NCBI RefSeq assembly: GCF_000011385.1
Contig: NC_005125.1
Span: forward strand, 930,001 to 994,000
DNA length: 64,000 nucleotides
Direction: 5' to 3'
Source: Gloeobacter violaceus PCC 7421
Lineage (GTDB): Bacteria > Cyanobacteriota > Cyanobacteriia > Gloeobacterales > Gloeobacteraceae
The translations under genes were made by a program, and so were the position numbers. Positions 43,632-53,374 of this stretch are shown in pieces. Within the stretch, counting starts at the first letter, position 1, and the number at the start of each line of letters is the position of its first letter. A model generated the notes under the pieces. It made no database searches. It worked only from the letters and a program-made list of their open reading frames with translations, and had not been told where the DNA came from.

Positions 43632-45913
43632 AGCATACCCGTTGAGCTGGTGGTCTCAGTAGTCTCAGTGGTCTCGGCCGGTGTGGAGGCGGGGGGGGTG
43701 CGCCACTGGTCGAAGTTGAAGCGCTGCCAGAGGGCGCCGTCGACGCGGGCCACCGGCACCGGTACGAACGGTTCGGGGCGCTGCCGGGGCCGGAAGGTCA
43801 TCAGCTGGGCGCCGACGGTCGGGGGGGTGCGACGGTAGATGGCGTCGAACTGGACCCGCAGGCCGTAACTATTATCCCCGTAGAGCAGATTTTGGGTATT
43901 GGGGGCGTAGCGGGGCGGACCGATGGCAATGGCCGGGGCAATCAGCGATCCCACCAGCCGCGCGCTCCCTTCGCTCAAGAACGGACCATTGCTGAAGATC
44001 TGGGCCTGCAACCGCATCAGGGGCACCACCTGCGCTTCGCCGCGCACACTCTCGCGCTGGAGCGAGCCTTGCTGGCCGCGGCTGTTGACGCCGATGGAGA
44101 CGAGCACCTCAGGCGCGTCCCGCTCCGAAAGGCGGGCCAGGATGTAGTTGCGCCGGTCGAGGGTGACCGCCCTGGCGCCGCTCGGGATGCTGATGCCGTC
44201 CACGGTGACGCTGCTAATCAGCCGCCTGAGGGTGGTGGGCAGGTTGGGCGGGGCACCGATGTCGCGTTCGAGATCCTTGCGCTCGACGGTCAGGGGAATA
44301 CCGCGGGCGTTGGCCAGTACCGTCACCGGGATGCCGCTGGAGAAGGACATCTTGATGGCGGGCGGCTTGGGGGGCGGTCCCGCCGGGGGGGCGTTCGGCT
44401 GGCCGGGACGACCGGTGGTAGAGCCGCCGAGGCCGGAGGCGCCGCCCGGGGGCACCGGGGCACCGGGCAGGGTGGATCCGGCTGGAGTGGAGGGGGTTGT
44501 CGAACCGCCGGGGGTGGAAGCGCCTGTTCCTGCCGCCCCGGCAGCCGCCTGGGCCTTCGGATCCGGCGGCTTGAGGGCACAGACGATCGTCAGGCTGTCG
44601 CTTGCTCCCAGCGGCACCAGGCCGGCATTTTCCAGCGACAAACAACTGCTGCTGCTGGTGATTACCAGGGTGCCCCGGCCCTTGTAGGTAAAGACTTTGA
44701 ACGGCTGGCCGCGCAACAACAGCGTGCGGTCGGGCAGATAAAATATCCCGCGCCGGGCTTTATTAAAGTCAAACTCCGCTTTTTTGGCGTCGTAGATCGT
44801 CTCGCCGCGCGGGTTGAGGATGTTGTTGGCGTCGTTGAAATCCTTGCGGAAGGTGGTGCCCGCTTGACCAATCAATTCTGCCAGCGGCACGGTGAGCTGC
44901 AGCGTGCCGGGGCTTTCGGACTCCTCGAAGCTCTCGAAGTCGGCTTCTAGATCGATTTTGCCCGGCCGGGCGAAACGGCGGTCGCCCCCCTGGCTGAGGA
45001 TCGTCTTTTCTTTGTCGTTGGCAAACTTGAACAAGTCCGGGTTGAGGGGCCGGGCGGGGGTACCGTCGGTACTCTCGCCGTAGGAGGAGCCGGTGTCGGG
45101 GTTGCGCGGTGCGGTGACGGTGAATTTGGCCTGACCCTCCAATCGCGCCCAGTCCCCCTCGACTTTGGGCGTATCGACGAGCACCGGCCCTTCGATGCGG
45201 ATGCGGCTCGGTTGCTCCTGGGCGACTTTCAGGCTAAAAGGCGGCAGCGGTTCCGGATTGACCTTGGCGACCGAGACCACTCCCAGGGCGACTTCCGGGC
45301 GGCGGGTGACCGCTTGGGCGTTCAAATCCACCGCCAGGCGCAACGTCTGGGCCACCGCCTGGCGCCCGTCGCTGCCGTCGCCGCCGCTCTCGCCCACGAC
45401 CTCCACCTGGCGGGCCGCCACCGGCAACAGGCCGCCGCCCTCGACCGCCTCGGCCACCGACAGCGGGATCCAGCGCACCGCCCCCAGCTGATGCACCCAC
45501 CAGCGCTGATTCGGGGTGCCTTCTTTGAGGGCCGTGGCTTCGAAGGTATCGGGCAAGGGCTCGGCGCTCATCAGATCGTGCATGCCGAGCACAGTGCCGT
45601 CGAAGGAAAGCTTGGCGTAGCCCAGATAAAATTTGCCGTCGCGGCGGTAAAGACCAAACGGGCCGGTATCCTCGGCAAAGACCGCCTCGCCCCGGTCGTT
45701 CATCGAGAGCAACTGGCGGCCCATGCGGCTGCGGACATGGGTGAGGGCCGATTCTGCCGACAGGTACGCTTCGGTGCGCGCTCGTTCGCCGGTGGTGGCG
45801 CGGGAGTTGTTGACCGAGACCGAGAAGACGGTCGTCCCCACCACCAGCAAAATCGCCCCCAAAAGCAGCACCAGCACCAGGGTGAAGCCCCGGCGGTTGC
45901 GGATGCGTCTCAC
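43628..45913 (-). CDS. Giant prepilin-like protein (761 aa)
   Basis: A basic leader then RGFTLVLVLLLGAILLVVGTTVF is a type IV/type II prepilin signal (cleavage after G, N-methylated F), and LSAESALTHVRSRM follows, as in PilX/GspK minor pilins. The very large remainder contains no recognisable domain to about residue 450, a Pro/Gly/Thr-rich linker (about 455-525, ending PPAGPPPKPPAIK) and a beta-rich C-terminus with EVLVSIGVNSRGQQGS and LVGSLIAPAIAIG. It may be a tip or adhesin pilin. The ATG overlaps the secretin stop by 4 bp. Confidence 0.8.
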   Translation of the reverse strand: MRRIRNRRGFTLVLVLLLGAILLVVGTTVFSVSVNNSRATTGERARTEAYLSAESALTHVRSRMGRQLLSMNDRGEAVFAEDTGPFGLYRRDGKFYLGYAKLSFDGTVLGMHDLMSAEPLPDTFEATALKEGTPNQRWWVHQLGAVRWIPLSVAEAVEGGGLLPVAARQVEVVGESGGDGSDGRQAVAQTLRLAVDLNAQAVTRRPEVALGVVSVAKVNPEPLPPFSLKVAQEQPSRIRIEGPVLVDTPKVEGDWARLEGQAKFTVTAPRNPDTGSSYGESTDGTPARPLNPDLFKFANDKEKTILSQGGDRRFARPGKIDLEADFESFEESESPGTLQLTVPLAELIGQAGTTFRKDFNDANNILNPRGETIYDAKKAEFDFNKARRGIFYLPDRTLLLRGQPFKVFTYKGRGTLVITSSSSCLSLENAGLVPLGASDSLTIVCALKPPDPKAQAAAGAAGTGASTPGGSTTPSTPAGSTLPGAPVPPGGASGLGGSTTGRPGQPNAPPAGPPPKPPAIKMSFSSGIPVTVLANARGIPLTVERKDLERDIGAPPNLPTTLRRLISSVTVDGISIPSGARAVTLDRRNYILARLSERDAPEVLVSIGVNSRGQQGSLQRESVRGEAQVVPLMRLQAQIFSNGPFLSEGSARLVGSLIAPAIAIGPPRYAPNTQNLLYGDNSYGLRVQFDAIYRRTPPTVGAQLMTFRPRQRPEPFVPVPVARVDGALWQRFNFDQWRTPPASTPAETTETTETTSSTGML

Positions 45914-47808
45914 CGCGGCGGCTCCAGGGGCAGTTTGGTGTCGGGTAACGGCTGCACATCGCGCACGCGCGGGGTGATGAAGACCACCAGTTCGCTCTGC
46001 TCCAGGCTCACATTGGTGTTGCTGAACAGCTGGCCGATAAGCGGGATGTAGCCAAAAAACGGCACGCGGGTGATGACCTCGCGGTTGGTGGTCTGGATGA
46101 GCCCGCCGATTTCGAGGGTCTGGCCGTCTTTGACCAGGATGATATTTTTGACCTTGCGCCGGGCAATGTTCGGAGGGACGGTCGTGCCGGACGAGGTCAA
46201 CGTGGTGGTGCCCTGGGGCACGGAGGATTCGACGCTCAATTCGGCCAGCACATTGCCGTCGGCCTGGACGGTGGGGGTCAGTTCGACCACGGTGCCGGCG
46301 CGGAGGGTGCTGAGGGTGGTGTTGTTGACGGTGGCGCCGCTGACGTTGGTTAGCTGGTTGAGAATCAAGTTGATGTCGGTTTGCACGTCGATCGACGCTT
46401 TTTGGCCAGTGATCGTGTTGAGCTTGGTGTCGGTGACCACCCGCGCTTTGTTCTCGGTGATCAGCCCGTTGATCACAACGATGGCGCGGGCGATGTCGTT
46501 GAAGGTGGCAAACGAGGTGGGCGGCGAGAACAAACCACCCAAGCTCAAAGGAGCGGTGTTGCCGGGGGAGACGGCGCTGCCGGACTGAATGGTGCGCAGG
46601 GCGTTCAGTTCGCGCGAACCGGCGTCGCTCAGTTCGACGATCTTCACCTCGAAGACCACCTGGCGCAGGGGCTTGTCGATCTGCTGCAACAAGTCGCGCA
46701 CCCGGGTGCGCAACACGTCGGTGCCGCTCACCACCACGGCGTTGCGCGGCTCGTCGATTTTGACAAATTGGGTGAGGCTCGCCGGGATGAGCTTGGGTAC
46801 GTTTTTCGCCTGGGTGAACGAGAGGGCGATAGCTTCGGTGCGCTCGATGGCCCGGCTGGTGGGGGTGCCGGGGGTGGCATCGCCGATGAGGTAGGTGCGG
46901 CCCTCGCGGACGAATCCGTAGCGGGTGCCGTTGAGCAGTTGGCCGAGGGCCTCCTCGAAGGGGATCCCCGAGACCCGGCCGGTCACCCGGTCGGAGAGTT
47001 GGCCTTTGATGATGAGCTGCGCCCCCGCCTGGTTGGAAATATTTTCGACCACGGTGCCCAGCTCGGCGCTTTTGACGCTGAAGCTGACCGGCCGCTTGCT
47101 CGGGTCGGCGCCGCCGGGGGTCGTCGGTACCGGCAGTTGGGGCAGGCCGCTTTTGAGTTGGCTCACGACATAGACATTGCCTTCGGATTTGTTGATCGTG
47201 AGGCCCGCCACCTGGGCGACGGCGGTGAGGGCGTCGTTGAAGGTGACCTGTTCGAGGTTGAGCGAGACCCGGCCGCTGACCGAGCTTTCGGTGACGACGT
47301 TGGCCCTGGCCACCCGCCCGAGCAGCGCAAGGGTGTCTTTGACATCGCCGTCGCGCACCTTCAGGCTCACCCGCTCTTCGGGTGACACCTGCGGCGGCGT
47401 CTGGGCTATGGGCGGAGGGGGCGGCACCGTGGCCAGTCCCCCCGAGCCGCGAATTTCGATAGTCTGGCTATCCGCCACCGCTTGGCCGGCCACGACCTGA
47501 TAGGTGCTGCCCAGGGCGCGGGGGCGGTAGGTGAGGCGCATTCCCCCGGCCACCACCTGCACGCTCACCGTCCCGGCGGCCGTCTCCTGGCTCGCGGCCA
47601 CGCTGCCCGGTTCGGTGCCGGGCAAAAACAGCACCACCTCGTTGGGGGTGTTGCGCTCGATTTGAAAGGCGACCGTCCCGGCGGTGCGGATGCGCAGGGT
47701 ATTGCCTTCCACATCGATGCCCGCCAGGGGGGCGGCCCAGGCCGCCGTACTCAGACAGCCGGCAAGCAGGAATCCGGCGGGCAAGCTCAGCCAGCGTTTC
47801 ACGTGCAT
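45910..47808 (-). CDS. Secretin of the PilQ/GspD family
   Basis: This is a 632-residue protein. Signal peptide: LSLPAGFLLAGCLSTAAWAAP. An AMIN-like N-domain (IDVEGNTLRIRTAGTVAFQ) is followed by STN/N0-N1-type repeats (VSLKVRDGDVKDTLALLGRVARANVVTESSVSG), a Pro-rich gap, and the secretin core (FEVKIVELSD, VELTPTVQADGNVLAELSVESS, VKNIILVKDGQTLEIGGLIQTTNRE, VPFFGYIPLIGQLFSNT, ELVVFITPRV). It forms the outer-membrane channel for a pilus or secreted protein. Overlaps the prepilin gene by 4 bp. Confidence 0.93.
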   Translation of the reverse strand: MHVKRWLSLPAGFLLAGCLSTAAWAAPLAGIDVEGNTLRIRTAGTVAFQIERNTPNEVVLFLPGTEPGSVAASQETAAGTVSVQVVAGGMRLTYRPRALGSTYQVVAGQAVADSQTIEIRGSGGLATVPPPPPIAQTPPQVSPEERVSLKVRDGDVKDTLALLGRVARANVVTESSVSGRVSLNLEQVTFNDALTAVAQVAGLTINKSEGNVYVVSQLKSGLPQLPVPTTPGGADPSKRPVSFSVKSAELGTVVENISNQAGAQLIIKGQLSDRVTGRVSGIPFEEALGQLLNGTRYGFVREGRTYLIGDATPGTPTSRAIERTEAIALSFTQAKNVPKLIPASLTQFVKIDEPRNAVVVSGTDVLRTRVRDLLQQIDKPLRQVVFEVKIVELSDAGSRELNALRTIQSGSAVSPGNTAPLSLGGLFSPPTSFATFNDIARAIVVINGLITENKARVVTDTKLNTITGQKASIDVQTDINLILNQLTNVSGATVNNTTLSTLRAGTVVELTPTVQADGNVLAELSVESSVPQGTTTLTSSGTTVPPNIARRKVKNIILVKDGQTLEIGGLIQTTNREVITRVPFFGYIPLIGQLFSNTNVSLEQSELVVFITPRVRDVQPLPDTKLPLEPPR

Positions 47809-47829
47809 TTTTCTCCGATGGACGCCCGT

Positions 47830-49407
47830 CTAGACTGACACAACCCGCAGAAGTTCCTCAATGGTGGTGCTGCCCTCCATGACCTTGGCGATGCCGGCCT
47901 CGGGCAGCGAGCGGATGTTGCGCGCGCGCAGGTAGGTGGTGATTTCGGCGTTGGAGGCGCGGGCGTGGATGAGCCCCTGCAGGTGGTTGTCGACTTCCAT
48001 CACCTCGAAGATGCCCTCGCGGCCGAAGTAGCCCGACCCGAAGCAGTGCTGGCAACCGTGGGCGCGCTTCCATTCGAGCGGAACATTGGCGTACTCGGGG
48101 TGGGCGTCCAGTTTGAGCCGCTGCAGATCGACGCTGTCGGGGCAGTACGGTTCGCCGCAGTGGCGGCACACTCGGCGCACGAGGCGCTGGGCAACCACCC
48201 CCACCAGCGCCCCGGCGATGAGATAAGGCTCCACCTGCATGTCCAGGAGGCGGCTCACGGCACTGGGCGCGTCGTTGGTGTGCAGTGTGCACAGCACCAG
48301 GTGACCGGTCATCGCCGCCTGGAACACCGTCTGGGCGGTCTCCAGGTCGCGGATTTCACCCACCATGATGATGTCGGGGTCTTGCCGGAGAATCGAGCGC
48401 AGGCCGCTTGCGAAGGTGAGACCCGCCTTCGGGTGCACCTGCACCTGGTTGATCCCGGCAAGCTGGTATTCGATCGGATCTTCGATCGTGACGATGTTGC
48501 ACTCGGGCTTGAGGATCCCGCGCAGGCTGGTATAGAGTGTGCTGGTCTTGCCGGAGCCGGTGGGGCCGGTGATGAGGATTAACCCCTGGGCGCGGCCGAG
48601 CCAGTGGCGATAGGTGGCCAGGTCCGCCGCGTCAAATCCTAGTTCCTCCAGCAGCGTGAAGGTGTTGTTCTTGGGCAGCAGCCGCAGGACTGCTTTTTCG
48701 CCGTGCAGGCAGGGCAGGGTGCTCACGCGCAAATCGACTAGTTGGCCGTTGATTTCTTGGGTGACGCGGCCGTCCTGGGGGCTTCTGTGGTTGGCGATGT
48801 CGAGTTCGGCGAGCACTTTGACCCGTGAGATGAGCGCTTTGCTCTCGGCAACCGGAAAAGTGCCCATCTCGCGCAGCAGGCCGTCGATGCGAAAGCGCAC
48901 CCTGAGACCGTCTTCCTGCGATTCGAGGTGGATGTCGCTTGCGCGGCTTTTGAGCGCTTCGTTGAGGAGTCTTTGCAACTGGGCGCTGATGCGCTTGCCT
49001 TCGGGAGTGCCGTCGGTGCCGATGGTGATGGCAACCGAGGGTTCGGCCGCCGCGAGGGGCTCAAGACCGCCCCCTCCGGCAGCCTGAAAATATTCCGGCA
49101 GCCGCTCGCGCCCGATTTGCCACCAGCGGCGCACCTCTGAGGAAGCCAGGGTCAGGGCGCGAAGCTCGCAGGGCAGTTTCTCGCGCAATCGGCGCAGATC
49201 GGTCTCGCCGAGGGCGCTGAAGCTACCCAGATAAAGCTGTTTGTTAAAAAAGGCGAGCGGGACGATAGAGCGCAGTTCTTCGCCGAGCTTGCCGCTCAGC
49301 GAGCGGATCAAGTTCCAATCGAGCGACTCGGGAAGCAGCACGACGCCGATACCGGGGCTTTCGGCGATGGGCAGTTTCAATTCCGGGGGCAGCGTATAAC
49401 CTTGCAT
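47830..49407 (-). CDS. Type II/IV secretion ATPase (GspE/PilB family)
   Basis: A 525-residue hexameric ATPase. N-terminal T2SSE_N-like domain, then IHLESQEDGLRVRFRIDG, Walker A GPTGSGKTSTLY, Asp-box NIVTIEDPIEYQLAGINQVQV, Walker B DPDIIMVGEIRDLETAQT, and His-box HLVLCTLHTNDAPSAVSRL. The zinc tetracysteine is CRHCGEPYC ... CQHCFGSGYFGREGIFEV. It powers pilus extension or secretion and is the first gene of the operon. No PilC/GspF platform gene is next to it. Divergent from the AAA/polyferredoxin gene (172 bp apart). Confidence 0.95.
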   Translation of the reverse strand: MQGYTLPPELKLPIAESPGIGVVLLPESLDWNLIRSLSGKLGEELRSIVPLAFFNKQLYLGSFSALGETDLRRLREKLPCELRALTLASSEVRRWWQIGRERLPEYFQAAGGGGLEPLAAAEPSVAITIGTDGTPEGKRISAQLQRLLNEALKSRASDIHLESQEDGLRVRFRIDGLLREMGTFPVAESKALISRVKVLAELDIANHRSPQDGRVTQEINGQLVDLRVSTLPCLHGEKAVLRLLPKNNTFTLLEELGFDAADLATYRHWLGRAQGLILITGPTGSGKTSTLYTSLRGILKPECNIVTIEDPIEYQLAGINQVQVHPKAGLTFASGLRSILRQDPDIIMVGEIRDLETAQTVFQAAMTGHLVLCTLHTNDAPSAVSRLLDMQVEPYLIAGALVGVVAQRLVRRVCRHCGEPYCPDSVDLQRLKLDAHPEYANVPLEWKRAHGCQHCFGSGYFGREGIFEVMEVDNHLQGLIHARASNAEITTYLRARNIRSLPEAGIAKVMEGSTTIEELLRVVSV

Positions 49408-49579
49408 AGGTACCCACTTTTTAATCTAGGCAGTTGGACGATCCAGAGGTACTTCAGGGTTCCTGAAAAGTGATCATTGCAACCATCCGCACATTATCAC
49501 CGCTTGGGCGACGATAAGGGTGTGATGGCGCCGACAGATCCGGTGCACCATAATAAGTACGCGCGAACGCCTCTACAGT

Positions 49580-52117
49580 ATGCAGCCGACCGCCGCCGAG
49601 GCCATCCCCTGGCTTCGTGAAAATACCCTCTTCGCAGCGCTAGGTGAAGCGGCCCTCGCCGATTTGGCGGGCGAACTGACTGAGCAAACGGTCCAGGGCA
49701 ATCGGCGGCTGGTACTCGAAGACAGCCCTGCCGAAGAACTGATCATTCTCAAAGAAGGCCGCCTCGAAAGTTACCGCACCAGTCCGAGCGGCCCGGCCGC
49801 CGCGCTCAGTTTGCTCCCAGGTTCGGTGGTGCATCTAGTCGAACTGCTGATGGAGCGCCCCGTGCAACGGACGCTTATCACCCTTGCCGACTGCCGGCTT
49901 TGGATCGTTCCGGCGGTGCGCTTTCGCGAGCTTGCTGCCCGCTATCGCGAGATCGCCCGCGCTCTGCCGGAGGCGCTGGCGGCAGAAGTGGCGCAACTGG
50001 CGGCCCAGCTCAATTACGAACAGGAGCGCGCCGCCGCGCTCAGGCCGTATCTAATTACCCGCGCCCGCCGCGGCATCGTCGGCAAGAGCCGCTACGCCGC
50101 CACCCTGCGCCGCCAGATCCGGTCGGCCACGGCCGATCGCAAGCCCGTGCTCCTCTTCGGCGAACCGGGCCTCGAAAAGGACAACGCGGCGGCCCTCATC
50201 CACTTCGGCTCCCCCGCCCGCCGCGAACCGATTATCCAGGTGAATTGCGCCACGCTGCAGCCGGGGGGTGCCGATCTGTTCGGCCGGGCGGGCGGGCGGC
50301 CCGGCCTCATCGAGTGGGTGGGGGAGGGCACGTTGGTGCTCAACAACATCCAGGATTTGCCCGCCGGATTGCTCGCCACCGTCGAGCAGATGCTCGCTAC
50401 CGGCACCTACCGGCCTGTCGCCCGCCCGGAGGAGATCCCCCCCGCCCCGCGGCCCTTGCGCGCCCGCGTCGTGCTGGTTTCTGAAAAAGCGTTCTCGGGC
50501 CTGGAGCGGCTGATGGGCCAGGTCATCAAGGTACCGCCACTGCGGGTGCGCAAGGGCGATATCGCCGTGCAGGTCGATTACTACCTCAATTTGCTGGTCA
50601 GATCCGAGGGGTTACCCTTCAAGCCGCGCGTCAGCCCCGAGGCCCTCAGGCGATTGCAGAGCTACGATTTTCCGGGCAACCTGGCGGAACTGGCCACGCT
50701 GGTGAGTCGTGCGGTTTCCCAGGCGGCCGGGGCGCGCGAACTGAGCGAAGAAGTCTTCTGGCCCGCCCAGGGGCGCAAAAAACGCTTTCGCGCCAATTTG
50801 CTCAACGGCTTTCCGTGGCTGAGGCGCTTTTTGCGCAGCGCCTGGTGGCCCGACCGGATCAACTTCGGATTTACCGCCGGTTTTTTCGTTTTTATCGTCG
50901 CCGTGCTCTTTGTCGGGCCGCAACAGCGCGAGGAGAACTTTGCCCTCAATATGTTCTGGGCCTGGTGGTGGCCGCTGGTATTGGTCGGTTTCCCTTTCGT
51001 GGGCCGCCTCTGGTGTGCGGTTTGCCCCTTCATGATCTGGGGAGAAATCGTCCAGAAAATCTCGTTGCTTATCTTTCCGCGCACCCTCAGGCGCTGGCCC
51101 CGCGAGCAGGCCGAGCGCTGGGGCGGTTGGTTTCTCTTTGCCCTATTCGTCCTGATTTTTCTGTGGGAAGAACTGTGGGATCTGCAGAACACCGCCTACC
51201 TTTCTGCCTGGCTGCTGTTACTGATTACCGGCGGGGCGGTGGTCTGTTCGCTGATCTTCGAGCGGCGCTTCTGGTGCCGATATCTGTGTCCGATTGGCGG
51301 CATGAACGGTCTATTCGCCAAGCTCTCCGTCACCGAACTGCGCGCCCAACAGGGCATCTGCTCAGCCACCTGCACCACCTACCAGTGCTACAAAGGCGGT
51401 CCCGCCAAGGACGAAGGCCAGGCCACCGGTGGCTGTCCGCTCTACTCCCACCCCGCCCAGCTCGAGGACAACCGCGACTGCGTGCTGTGCATGACCTGCC
51501 TCAAAGCCTGCCCGCACCGCTCGGTCGAATTGAACCTGCGCCCGCCCGGCATCGAACTGTGGACGACCCACGTCCCACGCGGCTACGAGGTGGCGCTGTT
51601 GCTGTTGCTATTGGGCGGCGTTTTTCTGCATCGCTTACCCGAGGTGCAGAGCCGCCTCGGCTGGCCGTGGGGGATTGAGGCGTTTGGAGCACATCTGGCG
51701 CTGGCGCTGATCGCCCTGGCAGTCCCGGCCTTGGTACCGCTCGCAGCCCACGGCCTGTTTCGCCTGGTGGCAGGCGGGCAGAGCGCCCGGCCGTTCGTCG
51801 AACTGGCCTATGGCTATTTGCCCCTGGTGTTGGGAGGCACCCTCGCCCATTACTTAAATCTCGGCCTCGGGGAAGCGGGAAGGATTGTTCCGGTTACCTT
51901 AGCCACCTTTGGCCTTGCCGGAGCGAACCTGCCGGTGCTGGTTGCCCACCCGGCAGTGATCACTTTTTTGCAGGGTGCCTTGCTGATCGCATCGGTGCCG
52001 CTCAGCATCTGGTTGACCCAAAAAATCGCGCGCATTCCCGTGCGCTCACTGTTACCGCAGCATCTGGGGGTGTTGACTCTAGCTGGCGGGCTATGGGTGC
52101 TGATTGTCGGGTATTAG
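49580..52117 (+). CDS. Fusion: cNMP-like sensor, degenerate sigma54-type AAA+, membrane polyferredoxin
   Basis: An 845-residue chain. Residues 10-130 resemble a CRP-type cNMP domain. Residues 165-395 follow the sigma54-activator AAA+ template, but Walker A GESGTGKE reads GEPGLEKD, Walker B FLDEI reads VLNNI, and the GAFTGA loop is absent; the SYDFPGNLAEL landmark is kept. From 430 come membrane helices with NapH/NosR-like CAVCPF and CRYLCPIGG, then cysteine clusters CSATCTTYQC (594-603) and CVLCMTCLKACP (634-645), and a multi-helix C-terminus. Likely a membrane redox/ligand sensor or electron-transfer protein rather than an ATPase or transcription factor. Confidence 0.85.
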   Translation: MQPTAAEAIPWLRENTLFAALGEAALADLAGELTEQTVQGNRRLVLEDSPAEELIILKEGRLESYRTSPSGPAAALSLLPGSVVHLVELLMERPVQRTLITLADCRLWIVPAVRFRELAARYREIARALPEALAAEVAQLAAQLNYEQERAAALRPYLITRARRGIVGKSRYAATLRRQIRSATADRKPVLLFGEPGLEKDNAAALIHFGSPARREPIIQVNCATLQPGGADLFGRAGGRPGLIEWVGEGTLVLNNIQDLPAGLLATVEQMLATGTYRPVARPEEIPPAPRPLRARVVLVSEKAFSGLERLMGQVIKVPPLRVRKGDIAVQVDYYLNLLVRSEGLPFKPRVSPEALRRLQSYDFPGNLAELATLVSRAVSQAAGARELSEEVFWPAQGRKKRFRANLLNGFPWLRRFLRSAWWPDRINFGFTAGFFVFIVAVLFVGPQQREENFALNMFWAWWWPLVLVGFPFVGRLWCAVCPFMIWGEIVQKISLLIFPRTLRRWPREQAERWGGWFLFALFVLIFLWEELWDLQNTAYLSAWLLLLITGGAVVCSLIFERRFWCRYLCPIGGMNGLFAKLSVTELRAQQGICSATCTTYQCYKGGPAKDEGQATGGCPLYSHPAQLEDNRDCVLCMTCLKACPHRSVELNLRPPGIELWTTHVPRGYEVALLLLLLGGVFLHRLPEVQSRLGWPWGIEAFGAHLALALIALAVPALVPLAAHGLFRLVAGGQSARPFVELAYGYLPLVLGGTLAHYLNLGLGEAGRIVPVTLATFGLAGANLPVLVAHPAVITFLQGALLIASVPLSIWLTQKIARIPVRSLLPQHLGVLTLAGGLWVLIVGY

Positions 52118-52374
52118 ATCCCTTAAGTCCAAGGTGAAACAACGGCGGGCAAAGGTACTGTACTTCATCGAACCATTTTTTCGAACAGTCAAACCCGTTG
52201 CTTGGCACTGGGTTGCTGCAGGGATATGCGTTGCGCACCCGGTTCATCGATGGCGCTGCGGTGATCATCGAGAAGCCGACGGAATTTGATGACCGTCTCA
52301 GACCGTGCTGAGCATGGCACCGGCAAGCTTGGTCGAACGCCTATGCTGGCGGTGACACCTTTCAAGAGAATCCG
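52118..52374. other. Intergenic region of uncertain content
   Basis: 257 bases with a small open frame on each strand that look random. A protein-like remnant is possible, but I recognise no family, RNA or terminator. Confidence 0.4.
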
Positions 52375-53094
52375 ATGATCGACCCGGCGCTGTGCATGCG
52401 CGCCCCCGAGGGCTGGACGGTGTTTACCGTCTGGCTGCTCGAATGGCTCGCCAATCCCTGGCTGGTAGTGGCGCCCCTGGCGCTGTTGCTGGCGGCCCCC
52501 TGGTGGATCCGGCCGCTGCCCTGGAAGATCCCGATCAGTGTACTCGCCATCGCGCTGTTGCTGGTCTACTTTGCCGCGGTGTCGCCCCCGGCCCTGGCCC
52601 TCGCAGACGCCCAACTGGGGGACTATCCGGAAGCGCCCTCCAATCTGAAGGCGGACGCCATCGTTGTGCTCGGGCGCGGCGAGCGGCTCAGGCACACCCG
52701 CGTCGAACTGGCCGCCCGGCTGTGGCGGGCCGGTCGTGCTCCGCGCATCTTTATCAGCGGTCGCAACGACGCCGATACGATGGTGGCCGATTTGCGCCGG
52801 ATGGGCCTACCGGCAAAGGCCGTGGCCGGAGAGGAATGCTCGCGCACCACCCAGGAGAACGCCGAATTTACCGCCCGCATCCTCAGGCCCGCGGGGGTAC
52901 GCACGCTGCTGCTGGTGACCGACGCCCCCCACATGCTGCGCTCGCTGCGCACCTTCAAAGAAGCCGGATTCAACAGTGCCGCCGTCACCTCCCCATTTCC
53001 GGAGAAACTCTCCGAACTGCGCGAGCGGCTCATCGTCGTGCGCGAGTACCTCGGGCTTTTGACCTATCGCTGGTTGGGGCGGATCGAGGTTTGA
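52375..53094 (+). CDS. YdcF/ElyC-type DUF218 membrane protein
   Basis: This is a 239-residue protein. Two membrane segments come first (LVVAPLALLLAAPWWI and ISVLAIALLLVYFAAV). The DUF218 domain follows: DAIVVLGRGERLRHTRVELAARLWRAG, RIFISGRNDAD, EECSRTTQENAEFTARIL, LLVTDAPHMLRSLRTFKEAGF. ElyC and SanA relatives act in envelope/peptidoglycan maintenance. Start ATG 52375 with GAGAA before it. Stand-alone gene. Confidence 0.9.
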   Translation: MIDPALCMRAPEGWTVFTVWLLEWLANPWLVVAPLALLLAAPWWIRPLPWKIPISVLAIALLLVYFAAVSPPALALADAQLGDYPEAPSNLKADAIVVLGRGERLRHTRVELAARLWRAGRAPRIFISGRNDADTMVADLRRMGLPAKAVAGEECSRTTQENAEFTARILRPAGVRTLLLVTDAPHMLRSLRTFKEAGFNSAAVTSPFPEKLSELRERLIVVREYLGLLTYRWLGRIEV

Positions 53095-53257
53095 AACGGG
53101 TTTCAGGGAAAACCGGAGCCTGTGCAGGTTTGCGGACATACTCCTCGGCGCGCAACTTACTCAGAATTGTGCCGCAGTCGACACGCGTCGTGCAGGCCCT
53201 AAAAGAATAAGCCCACCCCCCAAGTCTCGTTCCTGGCCGTGCCGCTAAGTCCGGGGG

Positions 53258-53286
53258 GTGTCGGGGGGGTGGCACCCCCTCGACAC
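53258..53286. other. GC-rich near-perfect hairpin
   Basis: gtgtcgggggggtg (53258-53271) pairs with caccccctcgacac (53273-53286): 14 pairs with one mismatch and a single-base centre. It lies 164 bp after ydcF in a gap of 280 bases that holds no gene. No T-run follows on either side; it may be a terminator or part of a repeat element. Confidence 0.45.
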
Positions 53287-53374
53287 GGGGAGGTTGGAGA
53301 GCGCGAGAGGGGAAGCGCGAAGGGGGTTCCGCCTCTCGCCCCACAGACCCTCGTGCAAAGCCAACTGCCAAGTA

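Noticed and set aside
52118-52374. Possible transposase remnant
   Set aside because: Considered because of its random-looking content between genes, but no transposase motif or inverted repeat could be found.
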